A stretch of DNA of 41,582 nucleotides from Pseudohongiella sp. (GTDB lineage: Bacteria > Pseudomonadota > Gammaproteobacteria > Pseudomonadales > Pseudohongiellaceae), in contig JAUYSM010000116.1 of the NCBI GenBank assembly GCA_030696315.1, forward strand, positions 1 to 41,582, written 5' to 3'. Below, piece by piece: positions 24,159 through 32,395 of the stretch. The translations under genes and the position numbers were made by a program. How positions within the stretch are numbered: position 1 is the first letter of the stretch; each line of letters begins with the position of its first letter. A model generated the notes under the pieces. That model searched no databases, was not told the DNA's origin, and was given only the letters and a program-made list of their open reading frames with translations.

Positions 24159-25481
24159 TTGAAAACAACACAACTTTGGGTACAGCTGGTTTCATTAGAC
24201 CATGCGTCGGCCGCTGCGCCTGATAACGCGCCTGTGCAGGCGCGATGGTGCCTGATGCAACAACAATTGCAGACACAGCAGCAGGGCAGTCTTGTGCAGC
24301 TTGTTGACTGGCTGCATGAGCGGAACTTGCCCGATGCAGGTGGTCTGCACACGGTGCTGCTGATGTCAGGGGATATGCTCGTGACACGTCAGCTGACTTT
24401 TCTGGCAAAAGAGCGCAAACACCTGCAACGAATGTTGCCGTTTATGCTGGAGCCAGAGTTGGCTGCGGATGTGTCGCAGGTGCATGTCGCTCATGGACAG
24501 CCTCGTGTTACAGGTGAATCAGGCCAAGTGAGTGTTGCCTATATCGACAAAAAAACATTACAGGCAGCGATACAGACACTGGAAGACATGGGTCTGGAGC
24601 TGGAGGAAATCTACGCCATTCCTGCTGCGCTGCCCGCATCTCAAAGCCAGTGGACCTTGTTGGTCGATGGTGATGTATGTCACGTGCATGCCGGCAGCGT
24701 GTTGTGTGCCAGCGTTGAACATGCGCTGGTATTACCACTGCTAGAGGCTGCTTTGGCTGAGCAAGGTAAAACGCACACACCTCAATGTTTACAAGTGCTT
24801 GTCAGTAACGCAGAGCAGACATCACCTGCGCTGCAGCCGCTGTGTCAGTCGCTGCTTGACCATCCCGGCATTTTGAAGAGCGGCATGCGCGTGACGCAGC
24901 AAAGTATTCAGCAAGTCTGGTCTGATTTGATACTGCAAGGCGATGATCTGGTGAATGTAAGGCAGGGTGAGTTTGCGGCACCGTTACGCATTGCCAAATA
25001 CTGGAAACCGTTGCGCACACCGGTGATTGCTGCCATGTTGGCTGTATGTGCCGTGGTTGGCAGCGTGTTTGTTGAGACCACAATCAACCAGCGTCGCTTT
25101 CAAGCACTGGAAAATCAGGTGCAGCAACGCTATCGTGAAGTGATGCCGGACGGCGTGCTGGTTGATGCTGTGCAGCAACTGACCACCCAGTTGACACGAT
25201 TCAGAGCCGCCGAATCAACGCCCGGTCCCGTCACCATGTTAAATGCCATGCTGGATGCGTTTGAGAGTACCGGAAATTTGAATCTGCATCGATTGAGCTA
25301 CAGCAGCAGTGACCAGAACAGTTCCGAATTACAGATGAGCATCAGTGCGCCTACCACTGCTGAGATTCTTGAACTGAGTGAAAAGCTCGGCGTTGGTGGC
25401 TGGACAGCGCAAGCGCAGAACATCACGCGCGCAGGTGATCTGCAACAGGCAAATCTGATTGTGAGAGGTAACGGATTTTGA
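24159..25481 (+). CDS. gspL: Type II secretion inner-membrane protein GspL
   Basis: A protein of about 440 residues: cytoplasmic actin-like domain (about 1-285), one transmembrane helix (PVIAAMLAVCAVVGSVFVE, about residues 288-306) and a small periplasmic ferredoxin-like domain. The cytoplasmic part binds GspE, and the periplasmic part binds GspM. The start is inferred: no ATG in frame fits between the gspK stop and the first conserved segment. The TTG at 24159 (LKTTQLWVQLV) after a GGGG is the best candidate, so translation may be deliberately weak. The frame is open upstream through the end of gspK, without family similarity. It overlaps gspM by 4 nt (TTGA). Confidence 0.87.
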   Translation: MKTTQLWVQLVSLDHASAAAPDNAPVQARWCLMQQQLQTQQQGSLVQLVDWLHERNLPDAGGLHTVLLMSGDMLVTRQLTFLAKERKHLQRMLPFMLEPELAADVSQVHVAHGQPRVTGESGQVSVAYIDKKTLQAAIQTLEDMGLELEEIYAIPAALPASQSQWTLLVDGDVCHVHAGSVLCASVEHALVLPLLEAALAEQGKTHTPQCLQVLVSNAEQTSPALQPLCQSLLDHPGILKSGMRVTQQSIQQVWSDLILQGDDLVNVRQGEFAAPLRIAKYWKPLRTPVIAAMLAVCAVVGSVFVETTINQRRFQALENQVQQRYREVMPDGVLVDAVQQLTTQLTRFRAAESTPGPVTMLNAMLDAFESTGNLNLHRLSYSSSDQNSSELQMSISAPTTAEILELSEKLGVGGWTAQAQNITRAGDLQQANLIVRGNGF

Positions 25482-26020
25482 CAGCCGTCGTAACAAGCTT
25501 AGTAACAAGGTTTAAGCGCTACCTGGCACGTTGCACACGACGTGAGCAAATGTATTTGCTGACAGCAGCCGTGCTGTTGACGTTGACCGCGGGATGGTTG
25601 CTGGTTTGGCAGCCGGTGTTTAACGCGCGCGCGGCGTCTGAATCCAGACTTCAATATGCAGAGCAGAACCTGGCTCAGGTCAACACGCTGGCTGCCGAGC
25701 TGGCGGCGTTACGCAATGACATGTCAGAGGCTTCCACGCAGGCAACCTCCGTACAGCCATTGCCACAGGTGTTGAATACACTGGCCGCACAGATTGGGTT
25801 GCCCGTTTCTTCTCTCGAACCTGCGGCCGACAATCAGAGTGCAGGTGTCAGGTTTGATGCGGTGTCGATGCCCCTGTTGCTGGCGTGGCTGGCTGAGCTG
25901 GAGTCCACACCTGGAATACATGTTGAGCAACTGACACTGTCACCTGCCAGTGGTAGCAATGTGGCGGGCGATGCAGGCCCGGTCAATGCCAGTCTTCGGG
26001 TGCGAGGAGTGACACGGTGA
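25478..26020 (+). CDS. gspM: Type II secretion inner-membrane protein GspM
   Basis: A 180-residue bitopic protein: a short basic cytoplasmic N-terminus (CTRREQMYLLTAAV), one transmembrane helix (about 26-45, ending LLVWQPVF), a coiled-coil-prone stretch (about 50-85) and a ferredoxin-like domain (SVQPLPQVLNTLAAQIGLPVSSLEP...MPLLLAWLAELE). The RREQ...WxPxF pattern is typical of GspM, which stabilises GspL. The start is TTG overlapping the gspL stop, with AGAGG 9 nt upstream; the next in-frame ATG would delete the cytoplasmic segment. Confidence 0.9.
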   Translation: MTAVVTSLVTRFKRYLARCTRREQMYLLTAAVLLTLTAGWLLVWQPVFNARAASESRLQYAEQNLAQVNTLAAELAALRNDMSEASTQATSVQPLPQVLNTLAAQIGLPVSSLEPAADNQSAGVRFDAVSMPLLLAWLAELESTPGIHVEQLTLSPASGSNVAGDAGPVNASLRVRGVTR

Positions 26021-26901
26021 CCAAAAAGGCCGCGTCCAGCTGGCGTCGTTGGCTGTTGTTTTTTGTGTTGGTCTGCCTGTTCAGTCTGATCTGGTCGGTG
26101 CCAGCCAGTATGTTGCCGCGCTTGCTGGCGTGGTCTGGCGTAAATAATTCCACTGCGGGCACTATGGTGGAGATATCCCAGACCCGGGGTAGCTTGTGGG
26201 TTGGCCAAGCCGGGCTGGTACACATCCGCAACAATCAGCAGTCGCTGGTGCTTGAAAACGTCCATTGGCAGTTGCGCTGGCGTTCATTACTTGCTGCACA
26301 AATTTGCCTGCAGATTTCCTCTGAGGGAGCGGGTCGCACGTTTGAGGGCCAAACCTGTATCAACACGTCCGGGCAAATTCGCGTCACTGATATGCTGTTT
26401 GAGATACCTGCAGCCGAGTTGATTTCCACGCAACTGGCAGGCGCTGCGCTGATGCGCTCACTCAATGACAGTGTGCAGGTGCAGGGCGAAATTACGGGTG
26501 TTATTGAGGAATTGTTGTGGCAGCCCGATCAACAACAACTTCAGGTAAACGCACGTGGTTTGTGGTCTGCAGCCGCCATTGCACTACAGTTGCCCGATCC
26601 GCAAACCGGTCGCATGCGTTTGCAGGCCATACAGCTCAAGCAACTGCCATGGACTGTGTCGTCGCGCGCGCCAGACCAGGTTTTCCTGCAGGTACACGGC
26701 GTTCCTGCGGGGGCAGGTGAGACCGGCGATCTGGTGGTAGTGGCGCAATCGGACATCTGGCTGGATGGGCGTTTTCTGACCCGCTTACAGCTCACTTTGC
26801 AGGAATCCACACCGCGGATACTGAGGGATATTCTGATGATTATTGCGGAACCTCAACAAACCGGTGTTTATCAGCTTGTATGGCGCAACGATGGCGCGTA
26901 G
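26017..26901 (+). CDS. gspN: Type II secretion protein GspN
   Basis: A 294-residue protein with an N-terminal transmembrane anchor (about residues 12-32, LLFFVLVCLFSLIWSVPAS). A beta-rich periplasmic domain with GspN-like features follows: TRGSLWVGQAGLVHI...LENVHWQLRWRSLL, VQGEITGVIEELLWQPDQ and PRILRDILMII near the end. GspN is an accessory component with a poorly defined role and is not present in all systems. It starts with GTG overlapping the gspM stop (GTGA), and GAGGAG is 7 nt upstream. It is the last gsp gene; no gspO peptidase follows. Confidence 0.88.
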   Translation: MTKKAASSWRRWLLFFVLVCLFSLIWSVPASMLPRLLAWSGVNNSTAGTMVEISQTRGSLWVGQAGLVHIRNNQQSLVLENVHWQLRWRSLLAAQICLQISSEGAGRTFEGQTCINTSGQIRVTDMLFEIPAAELISTQLAGAALMRSLNDSVQVQGEITGVIEELLWQPDQQQLQVNARGLWSAAAIALQLPDPQTGRMRLQAIQLKQLPWTVSSRAPDQVFLQVHGVPAGAGETGDLVVVAQSDIWLDGRFLTRLQLTLQESTPRILRDILMIIAEPQQTGVYQLVWRNDGA

Positions 26902-26914
26902 CTTGGTAAAAGTG

Positions 26915-26946
26915 ATCTGGCAACTTAATAAACGGTTTAGCCAGAT
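26915..26946 (+). other. Stem-loop after gspN
   Basis: ATCTGGC (26915-26921) and GCCAGAT (26940-26946) can pair across an 18-nt loop shortly after the gspN stop. There is no T tract. It may mark the 3' end of the gsp transcript or be chance. Confidence 0.3.
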
Positions 26947-26978
26947 TGCTGAAGATCAACTTATCAGGAGCACAAAAA

Positions 26979-27725
26979 ATGCAACAGGACATCACTCATC
27001 ACCGACAAGCTCATAAGGTTTGGGATCGCACCACCCGAATTTTCCATTGGCTAAATGTTATCTGCGTTTTTTTGCTGATTGTGATCGGCGTGATGATTCT
27101 GAACGCCAACACACTGGGCGTCAGCGCCGAAGGCAAAGTGACCTTAAAGATTTTGCATGCCTATGCCGGCTACGTATTTGCATTAAATCTGTCCTGGCGT
27201 TTGATCTGGGGATTTATTGGCGGTAGATACTCGCGTTGGAAAGCAATCCTGCCAGGCGGCAAAGGCTATATAAAACAGTCAACTGAGTATCTGCAGGGAT
27301 TTCGCAAAGGTGATGCCCCCGCGTACAAAGGCCACAATCCGCTTGGGCGCATCATGATTGCCATCATGTTATTTTTGCTTTCTGCTCAGATGGTTACCGG
27401 GCTGGTGCTGGCAGGTACTGATCTGTATTTTCCGCCTTTTGGTCATGAGTTTGCGGAATGGGCAACCGGCGCTGGTGAAGACCACAGCATGCTGGTGGGT
27501 CTGGTGCCGGGTAACAAGGAAATGCTCGATCCTGAAGGTTATGCTGCCATGCGTGAGTTCCGGGCACCGTTTATCGAGATTCACGAAATAGCGTTTTATC
27601 TGCTATTGATTGCCATCTTCCTGCATATCGTGGCGGTGGTGGTGACCGAAGTACGTGAGCGCAGCGGGCTGGTGTCTGCGATGTTCAGTGGCATCAAATA
27701 TCTGGACAAAAAGCCTGAAGATTGA
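26979..27725 (+). CDS. Cytochrome b561 family protein (dihaem b, four-helix)
   Basis: A 248-residue inner-membrane protein of the prokaryotic b561/NiFe-hydrogenase cytochrome b type. The first helix carries RIFHWLNV (His23), the second ILHAYAGYVFALNL, and the last EIHEIAFYLLLIAIFLHIVAVV. These His residues are candidate axial haem ligands. Between them is a soluble segment with PAYKGHNPLGR, typical of family members that accept electrons from dedicated partners. AGGAG lies 8 nt before the chosen ATG; an in-frame ATG 33 nt upstream has no such site. Its electron donor is not evident in the neighbourhood, and it may be a single-gene unit between the gsp and HDO operons. Confidence 0.85.
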   Translation: MQQDITHHRQAHKVWDRTTRIFHWLNVICVFLLIVIGVMILNANTLGVSAEGKVTLKILHAYAGYVFALNLSWRLIWGFIGGRYSRWKAILPGGKGYIKQSTEYLQGFRKGDAPAYKGHNPLGRIMIAIMLFLLSAQMVTGLVLAGTDLYFPPFGHEFAEWATGAGEDHSMLVGLVPGNKEMLDPEGYAAMREFRAPFIEIHEIAFYLLLIAIFLHIVAVVVTEVRERSGLVSAMFSGIKYLDKKPED

Positions 27726-27780
27726 TGTGTTGTTGCGTTCTTGCAGTGTTTTTCCATCAAATCAGAAATGTTGAGGCAGC

Positions 27781-27797
27781 CTTAATATTGCATTAAG
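27781..27797 (+). promoter_or_regulatory. PmrA/QseB-type box upstream of the HDO operon
   Basis: CTTAATATTGCATTAAG fits the PmrA-box form HTTAAK-N5-HTTAAK at every defined position (CTTAAT, N5, ATTAAG). It lies 51 nt before the ATG of the first operon gene, in the normal range for an activator overlapping the -35. The operon itself encodes a PmrA/QseB-subgroup regulator, so autoregulation is the simplest reading. Confidence 0.6.
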
Positions 27798-27848
27798 AAT
27801 CACCGCGTAAAGTCAGCCACATGATCCGAACTTGAGGAGTAAACGATC

Positions 27849-28559
27849 ATGTGGCCACAGCCTGTTGCCCATCCCAACCCTGCAATGACGCCGCATACTT
27901 CAACAAAAAGTGTCTGGCAAATTGCCCTGAACACATCTGCATCAGCACAATCCGCTGTGTTGCACGATTTTATCCGGCACCGTTACGCCGACACCTACCA
28001 GGCGCAGATCAGTCACTTTTTGCCTTTGTTACTGGCGTCTTCCACCGTACAAGGTTTCCAAGGTGTGCTGGGTTTACAACCCGGCATGGCCGGACGGTTT
28101 TTTGTAGAGCAGTACCTTGATTCCCCAATTGAGCAACACATCAGCAACGCTACCCGGCAGTCTGTTGACCGACGCAGGATCATTGAAACCGGCAATCTTG
28201 CCAGCCTAAAAGGCGGCAGCCAGCGTTTGTTTATTGTGTTAACTGAATTGTTGTTTCAGGCAGGTTTTGACTGGGTTTGTTTTACTGCCACACCCCAGGT
28301 TGCTGCACTTTTAAGCCGGCTGGGTTTTGCTCCCGAGGTGCTGGGCCGTGCAGATCCAGCGCGCCTGCCGGATCTGGGGCAAAGCTGGGGGAGTTATTAC
28401 CAGCATCAACCCAATGTATTGGCCGGCGATGTGCGCAAAGCACGCGAGACCTTGATCAGGAATGAGATCGCCATGCGCTTGTTGCAGGAGCACGCCGAAG
28501 AGCTGGCGTCTGCTGTCTCGATTTTGCGATCCGCAGCCACGCCCGCACAGGTACTGTGA
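27849..28559 (+). CDS. Thermostable hemolysin family protein (GNAT/acyl-HSL-synthase-like)
   Basis: A 236-residue protein matching the thermostable hemolysin family (PF12261) by the pattern FIRHRYADTYQAQISHFLPLLLA, VQGVLGL...FFVEQYLDSPIEQHI, RRRIIETGNLASLKGGSQRLFIVLTELLFQAGFDWVCFTATPQVAALLSRLGF. The ordering, with a VEQYLD strand, an E-x-GNLA strand and a terminal strand-helix, resembles GNAT/LuxI-type acyltransferases, so the haemolysin name may be misleading. There is no signal peptide. Being first in an operon with an acyl-adenylating enzyme, a diiron oxidase and an SDR, an N- or O-acyltransfer role is plausible but inferred. GAGGAG precedes the ATG by 9 nt. It overlaps the next gene by 4 nt. 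Confidence 0.75.
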   Translation: MWPQPVAHPNPAMTPHTSTKSVWQIALNTSASAQSAVLHDFIRHRYADTYQAQISHFLPLLLASSTVQGFQGVLGLQPGMAGRFFVEQYLDSPIEQHISNATRQSVDRRRIIETGNLASLKGGSQRLFIVLTELLFQAGFDWVCFTATPQVAALLSRLGFAPEVLGRADPARLPDLGQSWGSYYQHQPNVLAGDVRKARETLIRNEIAMRLLQEHAEELASAVSILRSAATPAQVL

Positions 28560-30160
28560 TCATGCAGAAAATCTGGAATCATCTGGTTTTGAATGCACAA
28601 CACGCGCCTGAGCAACCCGCCATTATGGATGTCAGTGGCGAGTCAGAACGACACCTGAGCCGACATGAGCTGGTGCAGGCGGTTAAGATACTGGCAACGG
28701 AACTGTCTGCGCGTTCGTATGAAGCCGTCGCCCTGTATGCCGGCAATTCTGCTGACTGGATTGTGGTGGATCTTGCCTGTCAGCTGGCCGACATCGTGTT
28801 GTTGCCGCTGCCTGGATTTTTCTCTGCCGGGCAGATTCAGCATGCCTTGGAGACTGTGCCGGTTGATGCGGTACTGACCGACAGACCCGACTATTTGCAC
28901 GGGCTCTTTAACACGCTGGAAACGGGCGATCGTCTCAGTGTCAATCTGCAGGTGATGATAAACACCGCAGGCATTGAGCAGCCTGCCGCGGCTTATCAGT
29001 TTGCGGATATTGCTCCCTTGGACAAAGCTGCCAAACGCCGACAACTGCTGCCTGCGCGCACCAGCAAAATCACCTTTACCTCTGGTTCGACCGGCACACC
29101 CAAAGGCGTGTGTCTGAGCGCTGACCATCAGGAACGAGTTGCCGAATCACTCGATCAGGCGATTGCTGAACTGAACATACAAAAACATCTGTGTGTATTA
29201 CCGCTGTCGACCTTGTTGGAAAACATCGCGGGTGTGTATGTGCCGCTTTTACAAGGCGCATGTATTGTGCTTGCCAGTGAACAACAGTTGGGATTCAACG
29301 GTGCGGCAGATTTCTCCGTACCCGGTTTTTTGAACATGATCAGCACCTTACGGCCAAACAGCATGATTCTGATGCCCCAGCTGTTGCAGGCCTTGGTGAT
29401 CAGCACGGCCTCAGGCTGGCAGGCGCCTGATTCTCTGCGTTTCATCGCGGTGGGTGGGGGCAGCGTTAACCGACTGGTGCTGGACAAAGCCGTTGCGTCA
29501 GGTCTCCCGGTTTATGAAGGTTATGGCTTGTCCGAATGTGGCTCCGTAGTCGCGTTGAATACCCCGGCCGCACGTCGTAATGGCACATTGGGTAAACCCT
29601 TGCCGCACGTCAGGACGCGTTTTGTCGACGGTGAATTGTATGTGGCAGACGCCGTGTTTTTAGGTTATGTCGGCGAGCCTGAAAGCTGGTCGGGCCATAT
29701 TGAGGAATCCTGGGTCGCAACCGGTGATCTGTGCGCCGCGGATGCAGATTCTTTTCTGCATTTTCAGGGACGCCGCAAGAATCTGTTGGTCAGCTCCTAC
29801 GGGCGCAACATTTCACCGGAATGGGTCGAACGCGAAATCAGTTTTGATCCCAGAATTGCGCAGGTAATTGTGTTTGGTGACAGCAGGCCTTTCTGTACAG
29901 CCTTGCTTGCAGTTCACAACAAATCTGTCACCGATCATCAGATACAGCAGGTGTTGGACGCAGCCAATAAACGCTTGCCGGAGTACGCGCGAGTTCAGCG
30001 CTGGATCCGACTGGACAGCCCGCTGGGGCTGGGAACCGGCGCCGCCAGCGATCTGATGACCACCAATGGTCGGCCTCGTCGACCGCAAATCGAACACCAT
30101 TTTCAAGCAGAGATAGATGCCCTGTACGCGGGCAGCGAGGAGAAAAAATATGCTAGCTGA
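28556..30160 (+). CDS. AMP-forming acyl-CoA synthetase/acyl-adenylating enzyme
   Basis: A 534-residue ANL superfamily enzyme. The P-loop is ITFTSGSTGTPKGV (172-185); the A5 motif is YEGYGLSECG, the Asp motif VATGDLC, and the A8 hinge GRRKNLLVSSYGRNISPEW. Closest in style to long-chain fatty-acid ligases (ACSL type) by the YGRNISPEWVE element. At the A10 position the expected catalytic Lys appears as Arg (MTTNGRPRR). It probably activates a fatty acid or other carboxylate for the oxidase or acyltransferase neighbours. The start is GTG in a GTGA overlap; an ATG 6 nt later is possible. The last 11 nt overlap the HDO gene. Confidence 0.85.
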   Translation: MIMQKIWNHLVLNAQHAPEQPAIMDVSGESERHLSRHELVQAVKILATELSARSYEAVALYAGNSADWIVVDLACQLADIVLLPLPGFFSAGQIQHALETVPVDAVLTDRPDYLHGLFNTLETGDRLSVNLQVMINTAGIEQPAAAYQFADIAPLDKAAKRRQLLPARTSKITFTSGSTGTPKGVCLSADHQERVAESLDQAIAELNIQKHLCVLPLSTLLENIAGVYVPLLQGACIVLASEQQLGFNGAADFSVPGFLNMISTLRPNSMILMPQLLQALVISTASGWQAPDSLRFIAVGGGSVNRLVLDKAVASGLPVYEGYGLSECGSVVALNTPAARRNGTLGKPLPHVRTRFVDGELYVADAVFLGYVGEPESWSGHIEESWVATGDLCAADADSFLHFQGRRKNLLVSSYGRNISPEWVEREISFDPRIAQVIVFGDSRPFCTALLAVHNKSVTDHQIQQVLDAANKRLPEYARVQRWIRLDSPLGLGTGAASDLMTTNGRPRRPQIEHHFQAEIDALYAGSEEKKYAS

Positions 30161-30827
30161 AACAGGCTTTTATCAAACATTACAGCGCGAGACAGAAGCG
30201 GATCGTCAGAATCTGGTGCAGGCCACCATGATTCAACGCGCCGTGACCCAACAAGTAACCCTGGAGCAATACATTGCTTATCTGACCCAGGCCTACCACC
30301 ACGTCAAATACACCGTGCCATTGATGATGGCGGTGGGTGCGCGTTTGCCAGACAGGCAGGAGTGGTTGCGTGAAGCGATCGCTGAATACATTGAAGATGA
30401 AATCGGCCATCAAGAGTGGATACTGAATGACATTGCTGCCTGCGGTGGTGACAAAGAGGCCGTGCGCGCCAGTAAACCGGCACCGGAAACCGAACTGATG
30501 GTGGCCTATGCATTCGATATGATTTCGCGTCGTGATCCGATTGGTTTTTTTGGCATGGTGCACGTGCTGGAAGGCACCAGCGTCAGCCTGGCAGATCACG
30601 CGGCTGTGCAGATCAGGGATTCTTTGGGTTTGCCGGAACAGGCGTTCAGTTATCTGCGCTCGCACGGTGCTATCGATCAGAAACACATCCTGTTTCTCGA
30701 AAATCTGATCAACCGATTTGTGGATCCCGCCGAACAGGACATCATCATTCACAGCACGCGCATGTTCTATCGATTGTACAAAGGCGTATTTGATTCATTG
30801 ATTCCCACAACAGATCGGATTCACTGA
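30150..30827 (+). CDS. Haem-oxygenase-like diiron oxidase (HDO, TenA-like fold)
   Basis: A 225-residue all-helical protein of the TenA/PqqC/haem-oxygenase-like fold. Candidate metal ligands appear in family order: His50/His51 (AYHHVKYT), Glu84 and His87 (EDEIGHQEW), Glu141 (VLEGTS), His150 (LADHAA), and Asp176 with His179 (IDQKHI). This set fits the HDO superfamily (UndA, SznF and relatives), which uses a labile diiron centre to oxidise fatty acids or amino groups, rather than true thiaminase TenA. GAGGAG is 7 nt before the ATG. Located between an acyl-adenylating enzyme and an SDR, it probably performs an oxygen-dependent step on an activated acyl substrate. The exact reaction is unknown. 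Confidence 0.8.
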   Translation: MLAETGFYQTLQRETEADRQNLVQATMIQRAVTQQVTLEQYIAYLTQAYHHVKYTVPLMMAVGARLPDRQEWLREAIAEYIEDEIGHQEWILNDIAACGGDKEAVRASKPAPETELMVAYAFDMISRRDPIGFFGMVHVLEGTSVSLADHAAVQIRDSLGLPEQAFSYLRSHGAIDQKHILFLENLINRFVDPAEQDIIIHSTRMFYRLYKGVFDSLIPTTDRIH

Positions 30828-30847
30828 GCGCTGAAAGGACCTGATTC

Positions 30848-31705
30848 ATGAACATCAATGGAAAATTGGTTGTACTGACAGGTGCCAACGGCGGCATTGG
30901 CAGCGCGCTGGCGCAGCAGTTGGCGGGCGCTGGCGCAACACTGATTCTGGTTGGTCGCGATGAGCCCGCGCTTGAACAGGTGAGGCTGACGCTGGCATCG
31001 CCAAAGCGGCACCATGTGCTGGTGTGTGATCTTCAGCATCACAGTGGTGTGCAACGCTTGCTGGATTTTTGCAAGGCGCTGCCTTCGGGTGTTGATGTGT
31101 TGATTAACAATGCTGGTATGAGTGACTTTGCGTTTGTATCGGCCTCAGATCCTGATGTCACACGTGCACTGATTGATCTGAATCTGACCGTTCCGATGAC
31201 ATTAACAAGTGCCTTGTTACCTCACTTGTTGACAAAGCCGGAAGCGCTTGTTGTCAATATTGGTTCGGTGTTTGGCAGTATTGGGTACCCGGGTTTTGCA
31301 GTGTACGGTGCCAGCAAAGCCGGTCTGAAAGTATTTTCTGAAGCTTTACGTCGTGAGCTGGCCGATTCAACGGTTCGCGTGTTGTACGTTGCCCCTCGCG
31401 CTACCCAGACACCCATGAACAGCAAACGGGTTATTGCCATGAATGAGGCCTTGGGCAACACCATGGACCCTCCCAACAAAGTCGCTACGGCAATTTTGAG
31501 TCGAATTCAGGCGAGCCGCTGGAGTGCGTTGACCATAGGCTGGCCAGAGCGCTTGTTTGTTGTATTAAACAGCCTGCTGCCACGCATCACAGACTCAGCC
31601 TTGCTGCGGCAATTGCCGCGAATCCGGCAATACTCACGCTTGCCTACAAATGTTTCCAGCAAAAAAGTATCAGACGGCAATTTTATTGAGAGGAAGATAT
31701 CATGA
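30848..31705 (+). CDS. Short-chain dehydrogenase/reductase
   Basis: A 285-residue classical SDR. It has the cofactor motif TGANGGIG (11-18), NNAG (87-90), Ser140 in NIGSVFG and the catalytic YxxxK Tyr153/Lys157 in VYGASK. A basic residue following the first Gly-rich turn (VGR at 35-37) suggests NADPH. The C-terminal extension (about residues 230-285) is hydrophobic with basic residues, which might associate with membrane lipids. Its partner genes suggest reduction or oxidation of a fatty-acid-derived carbonyl. It follows the HDO gene by 20 nt and overlaps the TPR gene by 4 nt. Confidence 0.9.
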   Translation: MNINGKLVVLTGANGGIGSALAQQLAGAGATLILVGRDEPALEQVRLTLASPKRHHVLVCDLQHHSGVQRLLDFCKALPSGVDVLINNAGMSDFAFVSASDPDVTRALIDLNLTVPMTLTSALLPHLLTKPEALVVNIGSVFGSIGYPGFAVYGASKAGLKVFSEALRRELADSTVRVLYVAPRATQTPMNSKRVIAMNEALGNTMDPPNKVATAILSRIQASRWSALTIGWPERLFVVLNSLLPRITDSALLRQLPRIRQYSRLPTNVSSKKVSDGNFIERKIS

Positions 31706-32352
31706 TTACCAAGCGCTTTAATGTGTTTGTTTATGTGTTGATGGTGTTGCCGTTTCTGGCGATTCAATCATTCGCAGAGCTGCCCACCGACGTGTTCTCT
31801 GTACAGCAGCGCTGGGCAGAAGTGAATTATCAGATGCAGGGCGATGCTAAAGTGGCGGGGTATGAAGAACTGATTGCGCAGGCCGATCAGGTTACTGCCA
31901 GCCATCCTGATTCCGCACCGGCGTGGATATGGAGTGGCATCATCAAGTCATCGTTTGCGGGTGTAAAAGGTGGTTTGGGCGCCTTGGGTTTTGCCAAGGC
32001 CGCCAAGCGTGATCTCGAGCGCGCCATGGAATTGGATGCTAATGCCATGCAAGGGGCGGCATATACCAGTCTTGGTGTCTTGTACATGAATGTACCGGGT
32101 TGGCCCGTTGCCTTTGGTGACAAAGACAAGGCCTATGAACTGCTGGCGCATGCGCTGGAGATGGCACCACAAGATATTGATGCGAATTACTTTATGGCTG
32201 AGTATTATCAGAAGGAAAAGGACTATGCTCAAGCGCGTCATTATCTTGAGCTTGCCAAAAACGCCCCTGCCAGGGTCGGACGTGAAGTGGCCGATATGGG
32301 CCGGCATGGCGAGATCGATCAACAATTGTTGCTATTGTCCAACAAGAAGTGA
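31702..32352 (+). CDS. Exported TPR-like protein, function unknown
   Basis: A 216-residue protein with an N-terminal signal sequence (FNVFVYVLMVLPFLAIQSFAE, cleavage near residue 25). The body is helical with TPR-like spacing: APAWIWSGIIKSSFAG, AKAAKRDLERAMELDANAMQGAAYTSLGVLYMNVPG, AYELLAHALEMAPQDIDANYFMAEYYQKEKDYAQARHYLELAKNA. It may be a periplasmic scaffold. It starts by ATGA overlap with the SDR, placing it in the same transcript, and precedes the two-component genes. I do not recognise a specific family. Confidence 0.72.
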   Translation: MITKRFNVFVYVLMVLPFLAIQSFAELPTDVFSVQQRWAEVNYQMQGDAKVAGYEELIAQADQVTASHPDSAPAWIWSGIIKSSFAGVKGGLGALGFAKAAKRDLERAMELDANAMQGAAYTSLGVLYMNVPGWPVAFGDKDKAYELLAHALEMAPQDIDANYFMAEYYQKEKDYAQARHYLELAKNAPARVGREVADMGRHGEIDQQLLLLSNKK

Positions 32353-32395
32353 TCTGTCTGCCCAGGCCTGGCCATTTGGTTAACAGGACAGCTAC

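Noticed and set aside
26923-26939. CTTAAT-N5-GTTTAG as a third PmrA-like box before the cytochrome b561 gene
   Set aside because: The second half-site lacks the TTAA core; only the first half matches.
30150-30827. Thiaminase/TenA for thiamine salvage
   Set aside because: Metal-ligand-like Glu/His pairs and the ligase/SDR neighbours fit an HDO oxidase; no thiamine genes or TPP riboswitch nearby.
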